DNA of 40,232 nt from Defluviitaleaceae bacterium (lineage in GTDB: Bacteria; Bacillota; Clostridia; Lachnospirales; WRAX01): the NCBI GenBank assembly GCA_009784575.1, contig WRBK01000018.1, forward strand, positions 1 through 40,232. The letters run 5' to 3'. The notes beneath the pieces are model-generated. The model saw only the letters and a list, made by a program, of their open reading frames with translations, was not told where the DNA came from and did not search any database. This document shows, in pieces, positions 17,441 through 25,341 of the stretch. How positions within the stretch are numbered: the stretch's first letter is position 1; each line of letters begins with the position of its first letter. A program made the position numbers and the translations under genes.

Positions 17441-18027
17441 TCATGACCTCTTTTCATATAAATACGTTCGTGAAACCCTAATTTTTCTGGATATTCCTCG
17501 CGTTTTGTTTCGTATACCTCAAAGCCTAGCTTTTCATACAGCTTTCTTGCGGATGTGTTGTTATCCGTTACTTCTAGCCTATACTCGCTATATAGCGCAG
17601 TTTGCATAATATGCTCCATTATATGGGTTGCTATACCTTTGCCTTGAGCATAGGGGGCTGTTGCTACACATTCGATATACGCCACGCCATCAGGATACTT
17701 CAAAGGGGCGTGGAAGCTCTCCTTCATCATATCATAAGCATATACACCTACTTCATGACCAAAATGCTCACAAAACCGCCCTATATCCAGTCTTAAAGCT
17801 CTAGCCTTGTTATCTGAACAAGCTGTTATACCCACGGGCTTGTCATCCGCTATTGCAATGTAGAAAACGTCTTCATTGAATCCGCCAGACAACGCGGATA
17901 TCAGTTTCTTCTTATCGTCGCATATTGCTGAGAGCCAATTATAGTATCCTTCTACAAAAACTTCTGCCGTGTCACGCTGGGCATCGCCTGTATAGTCTGC
18001 TAGTTTTGTGATTGCTAAATCCCTCAT
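17437..18027 (-). CDS. GNAT acetyltransferase
   Basis: 196 residues. The acetyl-CoA-binding loop is VATAPYAQGKGIATHIM (about 122-138) and the C-terminal motif is NTSARKLYEKLGFEVYET, a standard pair for N-acetyltransferases. Substrate not predictable. GGAGGTG precedes the ATG. Overlaps the downstream hydrolase gene by four bases, which suggests linked function. Confidence 0.87.
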   Translation of the reverse strand: MRDLAITKLADYTGDAQRDTAEVFVEGYYNWLSAICDDKKKLISALSGGFNEDVFYIAIADDKPVGITACSDNKARALRLDIGRFCEHFGHEVGVYAYDMMKESFHAPLKYPDGVAYIECVATAPYAQGKGIATHIMEHIMQTALYSEYRLEVTDNNTSARKLYEKLGFEVYETKREEYPEKLGFHERIYMKRGHE

Positions 18028-18091
18028 AGTATTACACCTCCGAATACCATATTATCACGGCATTAAAGAGAAAACAATAAACCAAAGGTTG

Positions 18092-18195
18092 ATACCAGCT
18101 TGCAATCTAACTTGCAGCAAGATGCACAAAAGCACCGCGCACAGCTACAGCGTGCGTTTGTGCGCCAAACTGCAACTAAGATTGCAAGCTGGTAT
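18092..18195. repeat. 104-bp imperfect palindrome with 17-bp perfect ends
   Basis: ATACCAGCTTGCAATCT at 18092-18108 is the exact reverse complement of 18179-18195. Inside, further pairing continues (TGCAG/CTGCA, then GCACAAA/TTTGTGC at about 18124-18130 and 18157-18163), so the whole unit can fold into one long hairpin. It begins seven bases past the stop of the SLH gene. No ORF inside. Could be a REP/MITE-like element or a structured 3' end. Confidence 0.75.
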
Positions 18196-18201
18196 GAATT
18201 A

Positions 18202-20142
18202 TTAATTTGTTAAAACCGTAACCGAAGCTACGCGCCCGCTATTATTTGCATCCGCCACTATCTGTACGCGCATACCAGGGAAAAGCTCGCCCACATGCAC
18301 TGTCATGCCCATCATGGAGTTAAAGAATACGGTGCGTATATCATGGGTGAAAGTGCGCGTATTAAAATTGGCATCGCGCACCACTATTTCATTATGGCTG
18401 ACATGGGTTATATGCCCTGTGAAAGTGCCGACGGATGCTGAAGCCAGCAAGCTAAAATCCAGCACCTCTTGCGAATCAAGCCATAGGCGTACCTGCGAGC
18501 CTATGGTTAGTGCGTACATATCTATCGCACCGTCTATTACAAGGTGTAGCCTGTCTGGCGTGCCGTATAGCTCATTACTAACAACGATATAGCTCTGTTC
18601 TCTGCCAGCTATAAAAATATCGCGTATATAAACATCGGCGACAGAAATTTCACCTCTGGCTGTGGCATTTGTTATGCGCCCAAACTCTGCTGTAATCTCG
18701 ATATCATCGCCTATACGTAAAGAGCGCGGCGGTATATTGCCCATGTCAAAGCGATATATGTTGCTTGCGGCATCAGTAGTGAAACTATGGTTGCGCCTTG
18801 CGGAATCTTGAATCACCAAAAGTGGGAAAAGAGAGTTTTCGCTGAAATTTTTTTCCATAAGCGTGCCTGTTACTTGGCGTACGCGCTCCTCCAGCTCTAG
18901 GCTATGCGCTTGGTTTCCATATGTAATGGCTACCACCATGTCGCCGACCTCTATGCTTGCCGCGCCCACGGTCTGCCCGCCACGCGTTATTGCGGCGTTC
19001 GGGGCTATTGTAAAGTCGCGCACCTCAAAGATAATTTCATTACGGAGGTTAAGCATACGTGTTTCTATGCCTATGGTGTTAGCGGTTGGGTTTACCCTAG
19101 CCACCGAACCGTCAATTATGCGCCGTCCCTCCACGGGTTGGAGCTGTTGCGGCGCATTTTGTGTCTGTATATTTATAGTCATAATCTCACCATTATGCAC
19201 TATGGCGGTGAAATTCATATCGCGGGTGAGGTCACCAAAGTTAGCATTTAGACCATTTATGGTGATTATGGCTGTTTGTGAAATCGGGAATATGCGATTA
19301 TTATGAGCTGCATTTGATGATACTGTGAGTATGGAGCGGAATGAGGGGTATGTATTGGTTATAGTGCCTGTCATTGTCTCAAAAGCTACGCCTGAACCTG
19401 TTGTTGTAGATGTTGTGGTGGATTGTGTAGGCGATTCCATTTCTTCAAGCACAGCCTGCACAAGCACAGCCATGACAGCTCTTGTAGCTATGCCGCGCGG
19501 ATTTACATTGCCTGAGCCATCGCCATTTAATATGCCGAGATGGCGCAAAAGATAGACATGTGGTCTAGCACCAGGTGAGATTAGGTGGTCATCAGAAAAA
19601 GAGGGTACACCAACGGTACGCAAAGCCTCTTGCGTGCGACCCATGAAGCGGACTAAGAAAACCGCCGCTTCCTCGCGGGTAAGGGCGCGCAACCTTTCTT
19701 GCCCGCCATATATAATGATAAAATTTTCTAGGTCGGATGGTATAAGCACACCTGTGTATAGCAGATATGCTATTTCGCGGTCTGTATTGCTATTCCATGT
19801 GGTAAAGCGACCAGAAACAGCCTCAATAGTGCTTCTGCGTGCTTCAAAAACAGCGTTATAGTATGCGGCATCTTGCGGACTAAGTGTGTCGGGATTAAAG
19901 CCAGACATTCTGGAAAGGATGCGCACAGTGTCAAATTTGCTGATGGGGTCTGCAGGATTAAAATTGCCTTGCAAATCCCCCGTCATTATGCCTGCTGTGC
20001 TAACAAAGTCGATAGCTTCCCGCGCCCAAGCTTGGTTTGAACCAACATCGCGAAAATCTGTGGCATGTAGTGTTATGCTGCTGCTGAAAACAAAAATTGT
20101 GCATAAAATTGCAGAGACGATTCTTGGGATGCTCCTTTTCAT
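18202..20142 (-). CDS. Secreted S-layer homology (SLH) domain protein
   Basis: 646 residues with a Sec signal peptide (IVSAILCTIFVFSSSITLHA) and N-terminal SLH modules: about 29-75 (FRDVGSNQAWAREAIDFVST), a weaker one about 85-175, and 182-240 (FSDDHLISPGARPHVYLLRH). SLH domains attach proteins to pyruvylated secondary cell-wall polymer. A Ser/Thr linker (PTQSTTTSTTTGSG) leads to a beta-rich C-terminal region of about 390 residues with repeated short motifs (INGLNA, VGDMVVAI, IGDDIEIT), family unknown to me. AGGAGGGTG precedes the ATG. It lies 36 bases after ispE on the same strand, so co-transcription is likely. Confidence 0.88.
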   Translation of the reverse strand: MKRSIPRIVSAILCTIFVFSSSITLHATDFRDVGSNQAWAREAIDFVSTAGIMTGDLQGNFNPADPISKFDTVRILSRMSGFNPDTLSPQDAAYYNAVFEARRSTIEAVSGRFTTWNSNTDREIAYLLYTGVLIPSDLENFIIIYGGQERLRALTREEAAVFLVRFMGRTQEALRTVGVPSFSDDHLISPGARPHVYLLRHLGILNGDGSGNVNPRGIATRAVMAVLVQAVLEEMESPTQSTTTSTTTGSGVAFETMTGTITNTYPSFRSILTVSSNAAHNNRIFPISQTAIITINGLNANFGDLTRDMNFTAIVHNGEIMTINIQTQNAPQQLQPVEGRRIIDGSVARVNPTANTIGIETRMLNLRNEIIFEVRDFTIAPNAAITRGGQTVGAASIEVGDMVVAITYGNQAHSLELEERVRQVTGTLMEKNFSENSLFPLLVIQDSARRNHSFTTDAASNIYRFDMGNIPPRSLRIGDDIEITAEFGRITNATARGEISVADVYIRDIFIAGREQSYIVVSNELYGTPDRLHLVIDGAIDMYALTIGSQVRLWLDSQEVLDFSLLASASVGTFTGHITHVSHNEIVVRDANFNTRTFTHDIRTVFFNSMMGMTVHVGELFPGMRVQIVADANNSGRVASVTVLTN

Positions 20143-20178
20143 AACTTCACCCTCCTTGGTGTAAAACTTCCATAAATC

Positions 20179-21051
20179 TTAGTAACTTATCGGTCTTGTA
20201 ACAAAAATCCCATCAAAATCACGATGCTTATGTTTTAAAGCCTTTTCTGCTTCCTCGGCAACTTTTCTTCCATTAAAAATACCAAAAACTGTAGGTCCAG
20301 AACCCGTCATCATAGCCTTGACAGCTCCCTTTTCCATCAAAAACTCTTTAACTTCTTCTATGATGGGATTTTCACGGGCAGTCACAGTCTCCAATACATT
20401 TGCCATACCTTCACAAATCTCCGTTAAATCACGGCTTTCAATGCCATAAATTATCCTCTCTGTATCTGGTCTTTGGTGTATGGCGTTGAGGTCTAGTGAT
20501 TTAAAAACCTCTTCTGTGGATACTATCACGGGCGGTTTTGCAAGCACTATATGCATATACGGCAACGGCGGCAGGGGTTTTAGTACTTCGCCAATGCCTG
20601 TTGCATACGCACATCCACGCATAACACAAAATGGCACATCCGCGCCAAATTGGACAGAAAGCTCGCGTAACTCATCATCCGTAAGTGGCAAATTAAAGAG
20701 ATTGCGTACACCCAAAAGTGTTGCGGCACAATCTGCACTACCGCCAGCAAGCCCAGCAGATGCAGGTATGGTCTTGTGGACATTAATAAAAATGCCTTCC
20801 TCTATGCCAAAGCGTTCTTTTAGATATTTTGCTGCGCGGTATGCCAAATTGCGCTCATCATCAGGCAACCAGGCAAGGTTGCTAACTGTCTTTAAATAAT
20901 CGGGCTTGTATACTTTTTTTATCCCTATGGTATCATGCAAAGAAGCTGTTTGCATGATGGTGGAAATCTCGTGATATCCATCTTCGCGTTTACCAGTTAT
21001 ATCCAGAGAGATATTAATTTTTGCTCGTGCTTTTATATGTATTTGCTCCAT
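20179..21051 (-). CDS. ispE: 4-diphosphocytidyl-2-C-methyl-D-erythritol kinase
   Basis: GHMP kinase that phosphorylates CDP-methylerythritol at the 2-hydroxyl, a step of the MEP route to isoprenoids. Hallmarks: KARAKINISLDITGKREDGY at the N-terminus, the ATP loop IPASAGLAGGSADCAATL (about 88-105) and a C-terminal AMMTGSGPTVFGIF glycine motif. 290 residues, normal length. Start chosen at ATG 21051, seven bases after GGAG; the in-frame TTG at 21063 overlaps that site. Own promoter at 21086-21114. Confidence 0.97.
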   Translation of the reverse strand: MEQIHIKARAKINISLDITGKREDGYHEISTIMQTASLHDTIGIKKVYKPDYLKTVSNLAWLPDDERNLAYRAAKYLKERFGIEEGIFINVHKTIPASAGLAGGSADCAATLLGVRNLFNLPLTDDELRELSVQFGADVPFCVMRGCAYATGIGEVLKPLPPLPYMHIVLAKPPVIVSTEEVFKSLDLNAIHQRPDTERIIYGIESRDLTEICEGMANVLETVTARENPIIEEVKEFLMEKGAVKAMMTGSGPTVFGIFNGRKVAEEAEKALKHKHRDFDGIFVTRPISY

Positions 21052-21085
21052 AAAATTCTCCAAAATCGCTAAAACTTGGGACTAT

Positions 21086-21114
21086 ATTATATATTATTAT
21101 CGACAAAATTTCAA
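21086..21114 (-). promoter_or_regulatory. Sigma-A-type promoter for ispE
   Basis: Minus strand TTGAAA (21114-21109), 17-base spacer, perfect TATAAT (21091-21086). It lies back-to-back with the arcC promoter. Confidence 0.78.
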
Positions 21115-21126
21115 ATTAAGTTATAG

Positions 21127-21155
21127 TTACATTTTTGTGTGATACATGTTATAAT
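21127..21155 (+). promoter_or_regulatory. Extended -10 promoter for carbamate kinase
   Basis: TGTTATAAT gives an extended -10 (TATAAT 21150-21155); the -35 (TTACAT, 21127-21132, 17-base spacer) is weak. About 90 bases of leader precede the start at 21247; no clear regulatory fold was found in it. Confidence 0.6.
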
Positions 21156-21246
21156 AGATGCAAAATATCAAGGGGCAGTAAGTAAATAAGACAAGGGGAA
21201 TAGGGAAGTTATTTGCTTGCAGTCCCTAGGCATGGAGGAAATAAAT

Positions 21247-22161
21247 ATGGCAAAAATTGTAGTGGCCTTGGGCGGCAATGCCCTTGGAAACAACGTGGAA
21301 GAGCAATTGGCAAATGCCAAGTTGGCGGCGGCATCTATAGCGGATTTGGCAGCAGCAGGGCATAATGTAGTTGTGGCGCATGGCAATGGTCCGCAGGTGG
21401 GTGCAATAAAAGTAGCCCTTGATACGGGTGGCTTTGTAGTACCCATGCCAGAATGTACAGCAATGAGCCAAGGTTACATAGGCTATCATCTGCAACAATG
21501 TTTGGGCAATGAGCTATCGACCCGCGGCGTAAAAAAAGAAGTGGCAACTGTGTTGACACAGGTGATTGTGGATAAAAATGACCCTGCCTTTGCTAACCCT
21601 ACAAAGCCGATTGGCGCATATTGTGATGAGGCTACAGCCAAAAAGCTAATGGCAGAAACAGGCAAAGTATATGCGGAAGATGCAGGACGCGGCTGGCGTT
21701 GGGTTGTGCCTTCTCCTTTGCCTGTGGACATTCGCGAGGCGGCGACCATCAAATTCCTTGCGGATAATGACTATATGGTGATAGCTTGCGGCGGCGGCGG
21801 TATGCCTATTGTGGCGGGCGAAGGCGGTTATACGGGCATAGATGCCGTGATAGATAAAGACTTTGCGTCTGCTAAAATGGCGGAGCTTATTGGTGCGGAT
21901 ATGCTGATAATCCTAACGGCTGTAGACCGCGTGAAAATCAATTTTAATAAGCCTGATGAGAAATCGCTGGATGTGCTGACTGTGGCAGAGGCGCAGAAAT
22001 ACGCCGAAGAGGGGCATTTTGCTAAAGGTAGCATGTTACCAAAGGTGGAGGCGGCTATAAAATTTGCCGCTAGTGGTGTTGGCAAAAAGGCTATTATAGG
22101 TTCGCTGGAGCAGGCATCGGCGGCGATAGCGGGGGATAGTGGCACGATGATAATAGCATAG
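21247..22161 (+). CDS. arcC: Carbamate kinase
   Basis: Transfers phosphate between carbamoyl phosphate and ADP, usually yielding ATP at the end of arginine deiminase or agmatine/allantoin breakdown; cytoplasmic. 304 residues. Family blocks: VVALGGNALG at the N-terminus, VVVAHGNGPQVG (about 46-57), GRGWRWVVPSPLP and ILTAVDRVKINF. Start ATG 21247 follows GGAGG; earlier in-frame codons lack one. No arginine deiminase or carbamoyltransferase gene is nearby, so its pathway partner lies elsewhere. Monocistronic, bounded by a promoter and a palindrome. Confidence 0.96.
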   Translation: MAKIVVALGGNALGNNVEEQLANAKLAAASIADLAAAGHNVVVAHGNGPQVGAIKVALDTGGFVVPMPECTAMSQGYIGYHLQQCLGNELSTRGVKKEVATVLTQVIVDKNDPAFANPTKPIGAYCDEATAKKLMAETGKVYAEDAGRGWRWVVPSPLPVDIREAATIKFLADNDYMVIACGGGGMPIVAGEGGYTGIDAVIDKDFASAKMAELIGADMLIILTAVDRVKINFNKPDEKSLDVLTVAEAQKYAEEGHFAKGSMLPKVEAAIKFAASGVGKKAIIGSLEQASAAIAGDSGTMIIA

Positions 22162-22172
22162 TGAGCTTGATA

Positions 22173-22207
22173 TATAGTAGGGGCGGCTAAGAGCCGCCCC
22201 TACTATA
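22173..22207. terminator. Bidirectional 16-bp-stem palindrome between convergent genes
   Basis: Arms 22173-22188 and 22192-22207 pair perfectly over 16 bp around an AAG loop; the core GGGGCGGCT/AGCCGCCCC is GC-rich. It sits between carbamate kinase and the convergent regulator gene, so it can end both transcripts. There is no good T-run on either side. The core is shared with the terminator at 4519-4545, showing a dispersed element. Confidence 0.75.
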
Positions 22208-22227
22208 TTCTATACTTCAACAGGTTA

Positions 22228-23292
22228 TTATCCTCTTGCATCAGGCAATGCTTCCGCCATTGCCACTATGTATTCAAGCTCTTTAGTGGTAAGGTCTCCT
22301 GCGAGCATTTCCAATCGTTTCAACTGTGCTTTACGCTTGATAGATTTGGCATTATGGGCGAAATTGGTGCCAAGCCCTTCATAAAAGGCATCAACTGGCA
22401 CTTCGAGAGCCTTAGAAAGCTTGTATGTACTAAAGCTTGACAGCGACGACAGCACCGTATTTCCGCTTTCTAACATTTCAATCAAACTTTCAGCCAAGCC
22501 GCTGAGTGCCGCCAAGTCGTGTATTGTATACCCAACCTCTAGCCGCTTTCTCTTGATATTTTTGCTAATAATTTTTTCAACTTGTTGTCTGCTCAAGTTT
22601 AGTTCGGTGAAGGTTTTAAACTCCTCGGCATCTGCTTCCATCATTCTATAGATTTCATCTGTATCGCCAATGCATTCTTCCAACAAACTAAAGCCTTGCC
22701 TTTGCATTTCTTCTTCGGCATAGAAGAAGCCACGCCTAATAAAAGCTACAAACTTATATACATCGAGCTTTCCGCGAGACCCCTCGCACATATCTATAAT
22801 GGCTCTGTAATAGGTGTGAAACCTTTTTGTTAGCTCATCAGATGGTATTAGGTTGTCGGAATCGAAGTATTTGGCGCGGAGTAGACGGTATTGGGTGTTC
22901 ATGTATATAGAGAGCTTGATATTCGTATGTCCTCTTTCGTCAGAGTATTCTTCCAGCTCACTTAAGGCTTTTTGTGCAAATGTATGAGCTTGGTCAGCTG
23001 TACTAGCACCACCTAAAACAGACGAAATAAGCTTGATATCATAAATATCCCACTTATCAGCATGGGCTAACCTTTCGAAAATTGGTGCGACCAACTCGCG
23101 ACTGGTGTCAGAATCGTTATTTATATTTTCCGCAGAAAAGGCTTCCAACATCCTTAAGCCGTCTCTAATCTGGACATCATCGCTATTGGCTACAAGATAG
23201 TCGGAAAGTTCATCTTTTATTTCTTTGATTTTATCAATATAATGGTTGCCGTTTAAAGAAAACAACTCATCAAGTATCTTATTTTTCAACAA
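22228..23292 (-). CDS. HTH (XRE-like) regulator with large helical N-terminal domain
   Basis: About 354 residues. Unusually for this class, the DNA-binding helix-turn-helix is near the C-terminus: KRLEVGYTIHDLAALSG through LIEMLESGN (about 250-290), a Cro/CI-type motif. The first 240 residues are helical and acidic, possibly TPR-like repeats, which could be a ligand- or peptide-binding domain. Start is uncertain: TTG 23292 lies six bases after GGGGGG, while GTG 23310 has no ribosome binding site. It follows a 26-codon ORF on the same transcript, and both share the promoter at 23467-23494. Confidence 0.75.
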   Translation of the reverse strand: MLKNKILDELFSLNGNHYIDKIKEIKDELSDYLVANSDDVQIRDGLRMLEAFSAENINNDSDTSRELVAPIFERLAHADKWDIYDIKLISSVLGGASTADQAHTFAQKALSELEEYSDERGHTNIKLSIYMNTQYRLLRAKYFDSDNLIPSDELTKRFHTYYRAIIDMCEGSRGKLDVYKFVAFIRRGFFYAEEEMQRQGFSLLEECIGDTDEIYRMMEADAEEFKTFTELNLSRQQVEKIISKNIKRKRLEVGYTIHDLAALSGLAESLIEMLESGNTVLSSLSSFSTYKLSKALEVPVDAFYEGLGTNFAHNAKSIKRKAQLKRLEMLAGDLTTKELEYIVAMAEALPDARG

Positions 23293-23320
23293 ACTAATCC
23301 CCCCTGCCACTTATAGTCCA

Positions 23321-23401
23321 TTAATCCTCAATGGGTATCCCGCAACAACACCACCATCCAAAAGGCATAAACAATCGTGTAAAGAAAGACAAAAACATCA
23401 T
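23321..23401 (-). CDS. 26-residue hydrophobic, Trp/Cys-rich peptide upstream of regulator
   Basis: Tandem ATG at 23401/23398 after AAAGGTGAT (a good match to the extended Shine-Dalgarno), ending at TAA 23321. The peptide has an aromatic N-terminal half (FLSFFTRLF), a WWCCCG core and an acidic end (IED). Transcribed from a strong promoter together with the HTH regulator, whose start is about 28 bases downstream. It could be a signalling or leader peptide for the regulator. No homologue is known to me; the coding call rests on ribosome binding site, promoter and position. Confidence 0.5.
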   Translation of the reverse strand: MMFLSFFTRLFMPFGWWCCCGIPIED

Positions 23402-23433
23402 AATATCACATCACCTTTCATAGCAACACATAT

Positions 23434-23446
23434 GGCATTAAATGCC
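23434..23446. promoter_or_regulatory. Candidate operator in the leader of the peptide-regulator unit
   Basis: GGCATTAAATGCC is a perfect 6+1+6 inverted repeat, about 20 bases downstream of the -10 and upstream of the short ORF. Position and symmetry suit a dimeric regulator site, perhaps for autoregulation by the adjacent HTH protein. Inference. Confidence 0.4.
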
Positions 23447-23466
23447 AACAATAAGTTATAGTTAAG

Positions 23467-23494
23467 ATTATAACATAAATCGACAAAAAGTCAA
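23467..23494 (-). promoter_or_regulatory. Strong promoter for the short ORF and HTH regulator
   Basis: Minus strand TTGACT (23494-23489), 16-base spacer, TATAAT (23472-23467) with extended -10 TGT before it. One of the closest matches to consensus in the window. Confidence 0.78.
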
Positions 23495-23542
23495 GCTTTT
23501 TTTAAAACAAATTGTGTTTATTTATGTCGATACAATTAACGC

Positions 23543-23835
23543 TAATGGATTGCTTTGGGCTATTGCGGAAAAACATCAACGCGCTCCTTGTTGATGTTTT
23601 GGAGCAACCTGTAGCCCTCGCAATGACGTTGCTGCGGACTACGTCTTAATAGGGGAGCTACGACACTTGAGCCGTCATTGCGAGGGCGTGGGGAATTATA
23701 TAGGTGGTGATACCTAGCCCGTGGCAATCCATTATGTCATCAATATCTATATGTAAATGGATTGCTTTGGGCTATTGCGGAAAAACATCCAAGTGGTTCA
23801 TTTGAGTGTTTCTGTAATGGTTTGCGGCAATTCAT
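23543..23835. repeat. Palindromic repeat cluster (MITE-like)
   Basis: A 34-base sequence is repeated identically at 23544-23577 and 23756-23789. The first copy belongs to a nested palindrome: TAATGGATTGC (23543-23553) pairs with 23724-23734, and CCCTCGCAATGACG (23615-23628) pairs with 23673-23686. The CGTCATTGCGAGG...GCAATCC pattern is of a type I recall as dispersed in many bacterial genomes. No credible ORF inside. The second copy is partial and runs up to the lgt stop. Confidence 0.8.
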
Positions 23836-23843
23836 TGACACCA

Positions 23844-24635
23844 TTAGCCTTTTTTTATTAATGAAGCTTTCCTTAAAAATCTATCAGCAATCAACGCAAC
23901 AGCGCAACCTGACACTATCAGTACGCTAATAAACTGCGATGTAGATAGGTTAAAAACCATACCGCGCACGGCATCTCCCCGCAAAAACTCCAGCGCAAAG
24001 CGACCGATGGCATAGGGTATGAGGTAGGCGGATAGCAGATATAGCGGCTTGCGCTCTTTTTTGGAAAAATGCCATACAAAGGCGAAGATGGTGAGGTTCA
24101 TGGCGGATTCGTATAGTGGCACGGGCAGGAAAGGTATGCCATTTGGCGAATGTTCGGCGCGGGTAAAGGCTATGCCTAATGTAGAGTGTTCTATGCCGTG
24201 GCAGCAGCCTGCCATAAAGCATCCAAGCCGCATAATAGCATGAGAAAGCGGCAAGACAGGGACGGCAATGCGCAAAATATCGGCATAGCTTTTTTTGAAG
24301 ATGCGGCAATATGCCCAAAAGCCGAAAAACGCGCCGAAGAGGCCGCCATAAAAGACCATGCCACGAAACATAGTTGCAAACATATGTATGAGGTCGCTTG
24401 AGTAAAACTCCCAATTTGCGGCTATGCGGGGGATTTGTGTAATACCCATTAATGCCGAGCCGCCCAATAGTATGCCGATACCTGCGGCTACGGCGGCTAA
24501 GATTATATCCATGCTGTTGAAGTTATATTTTTTTGCACGAAAAGAGGCGATAGTCGCACCGATAACGATAGCGACTACGCCTAGCAAAGTGTATAAGTCG
24601 TGGGTTCTGCCTATGAATGTAAAATTTGGAAACAT
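23844..24635 (-). CDS. lgt: Prolipoprotein diacylglyceryl transferase family protein
   Basis: Moves diacylglycerol from phosphatidylglycerol to the lipobox cysteine of prolipoproteins. 263 residues with about seven membrane helices. Matching blocks: MVFYGGLFGAFFGFW, the HAIMRLGCFMAGCCHG segment (about 132-147), PVPLYESAMNL, and RFALEFLRGDAVRG with STSQFIS near the end, the last containing the conserved Arg/Glu region. Some blocks diverge from the canonical HGGL-type motif, so an Lgt paralogue is possible. AGGG precedes the ATG. Only nine bases from the DUF4190 gene, hence one operon. Confidence 0.85.
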   Translation of the reverse strand: MFPNFTFIGRTHDLYTLLGVVAIVIGATIASFRAKKYNFNSMDIILAAVAAGIGILLGGSALMGITQIPRIAANWEFYSSDLIHMFATMFRGMVFYGGLFGAFFGFWAYCRIFKKSYADILRIAVPVLPLSHAIMRLGCFMAGCCHGIEHSTLGIAFTRAEHSPNGIPFLPVPLYESAMNLTIFAFVWHFSKKERKPLYLLSAYLIPYAIGRFALEFLRGDAVRGMVFNLSTSQFISVLIVSGCAVALIADRFLRKASLIKKG

Positions 24636-24644
24636 AATGCAGCC

Positions 24645-24989
24645 CTAGAAACATGCACCAAATGCGCATAAAGGTATCCAGCAGGTGAAAAGCATAACAA
24701 CGCTAAGAGCAAGAGCGACGATGGAGCAAACAAGACCAGCCGTTGCCATGCCGCCTACATAGCCTTGGTTTTTGGCAGAAATAGCAAGCGCGATACCTAC
24801 AATAGCGAGGATAGTGCCAATAAATGGAATAACTAAAGAACATATACCAAGCACCATGGATGCTACCGCGTGACCATGACCAGGCACTTGACCTGGGTAT
24901 CTTGGTGGCATACCGCCGCCTGGATAGCCGCCTGGTGGCTGATAGCCGCCGCTCGGTTGACCACTAGGTTGATTAGGAAATTGACTCAT
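24645..24989 (-). CDS. DUF4190 domain membrane protein
   Basis: 114 residues. A Pro/Gly/Gln-rich cytoplasmic N-terminus (QPPGGYPGGGMPPRYPG) is followed by two hydrophobic helices (ASMVLGICSLVIPFIGTILA and GMATAGLVCSIVALALSVVM) with the spacing of DUF4190 proteins. Function unknown in the family. CGGAGGGAT lies before the ATG; promoter at 25028-25056. First gene of a pair with lgt. Confidence 0.85.
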   Translation of the reverse strand: MSQFPNQPSGQPSGGYQPPGGYPGGGMPPRYPGQVPGHGHAVASMVLGICSLVIPFIGTILAIVGIALAISAKNQGYVGGMATAGLVCSIVALALSVVMLFTCWIPLCAFGACF

Positions 24990-25027
24990 AATATCCCTCC
25001 GTGTTCATAGTAAATTCATATTGTGAA

Positions 25028-25056
25028 ATTGTAACATATTATCATTTAAAATGCAA
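25028..25056 (-). promoter_or_regulatory. Promoter for DUF4190-lgt operon
   Basis: Minus strand TTGCAT (25056-25051), 17-base spacer, TACAAT (25033-25028), with extended -10 TG. Start codon of the first gene is about 39 bases downstream. Confidence 0.65.
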
Positions 25057-25064
25057 TGCTAATT

Positions 25065-25271
25065 TTAACCGAATAACGATTTTAAAATTAGCAAAAAGCC
25101 TACAATCATCAATGGTATACCAATTATTGCCAGCAATATTGTAGCTGTTAAACCCATGCCCACAGCCAACAGCAATAGACCTATAATAACGCCTATAAAC
25201 CGACCTGTGATACTAAAGACCAAGCCTACAAGCCATGCAAACATGCGAAATGGTAGTGTGAGAATTCTCAT
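25065..25271 (-). CDS. Small unknown membrane protein
   Basis: 68 residues, almost entirely hydrophobic with two long helices (FAWLVGLVFSITGRFIGVII and GLTATILLAIIGIPLMIVGF). The start chosen is ATG 25271, nine bases after GGGGTG; the in-frame GTG at 25283 overlaps that site. No family recognised. Same strand as lgt and DUF4190 but with its own gap of 75 bases. Confidence 0.6.
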   Translation of the reverse strand: MRILTLPFRMFAWLVGLVFSITGRFIGVIIGLLLLAVGMGLTATILLAIIGIPLMIVGFLLILKSLFG

Positions 25272-25341
25272 ATTCGTTTTCACCCCTTTCGCATAAGTAT
25301 ACGGCGGTTGGGTGGAAAAGTTTATTGATTTGGCAGATTTT

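Noticed and set aside
23543-23835. CRISPR array
   Set aside because: Only two copies of the direct repeat, 178 bases apart, embedded in larger inverted repeats; no regular spacers and no cas genes.
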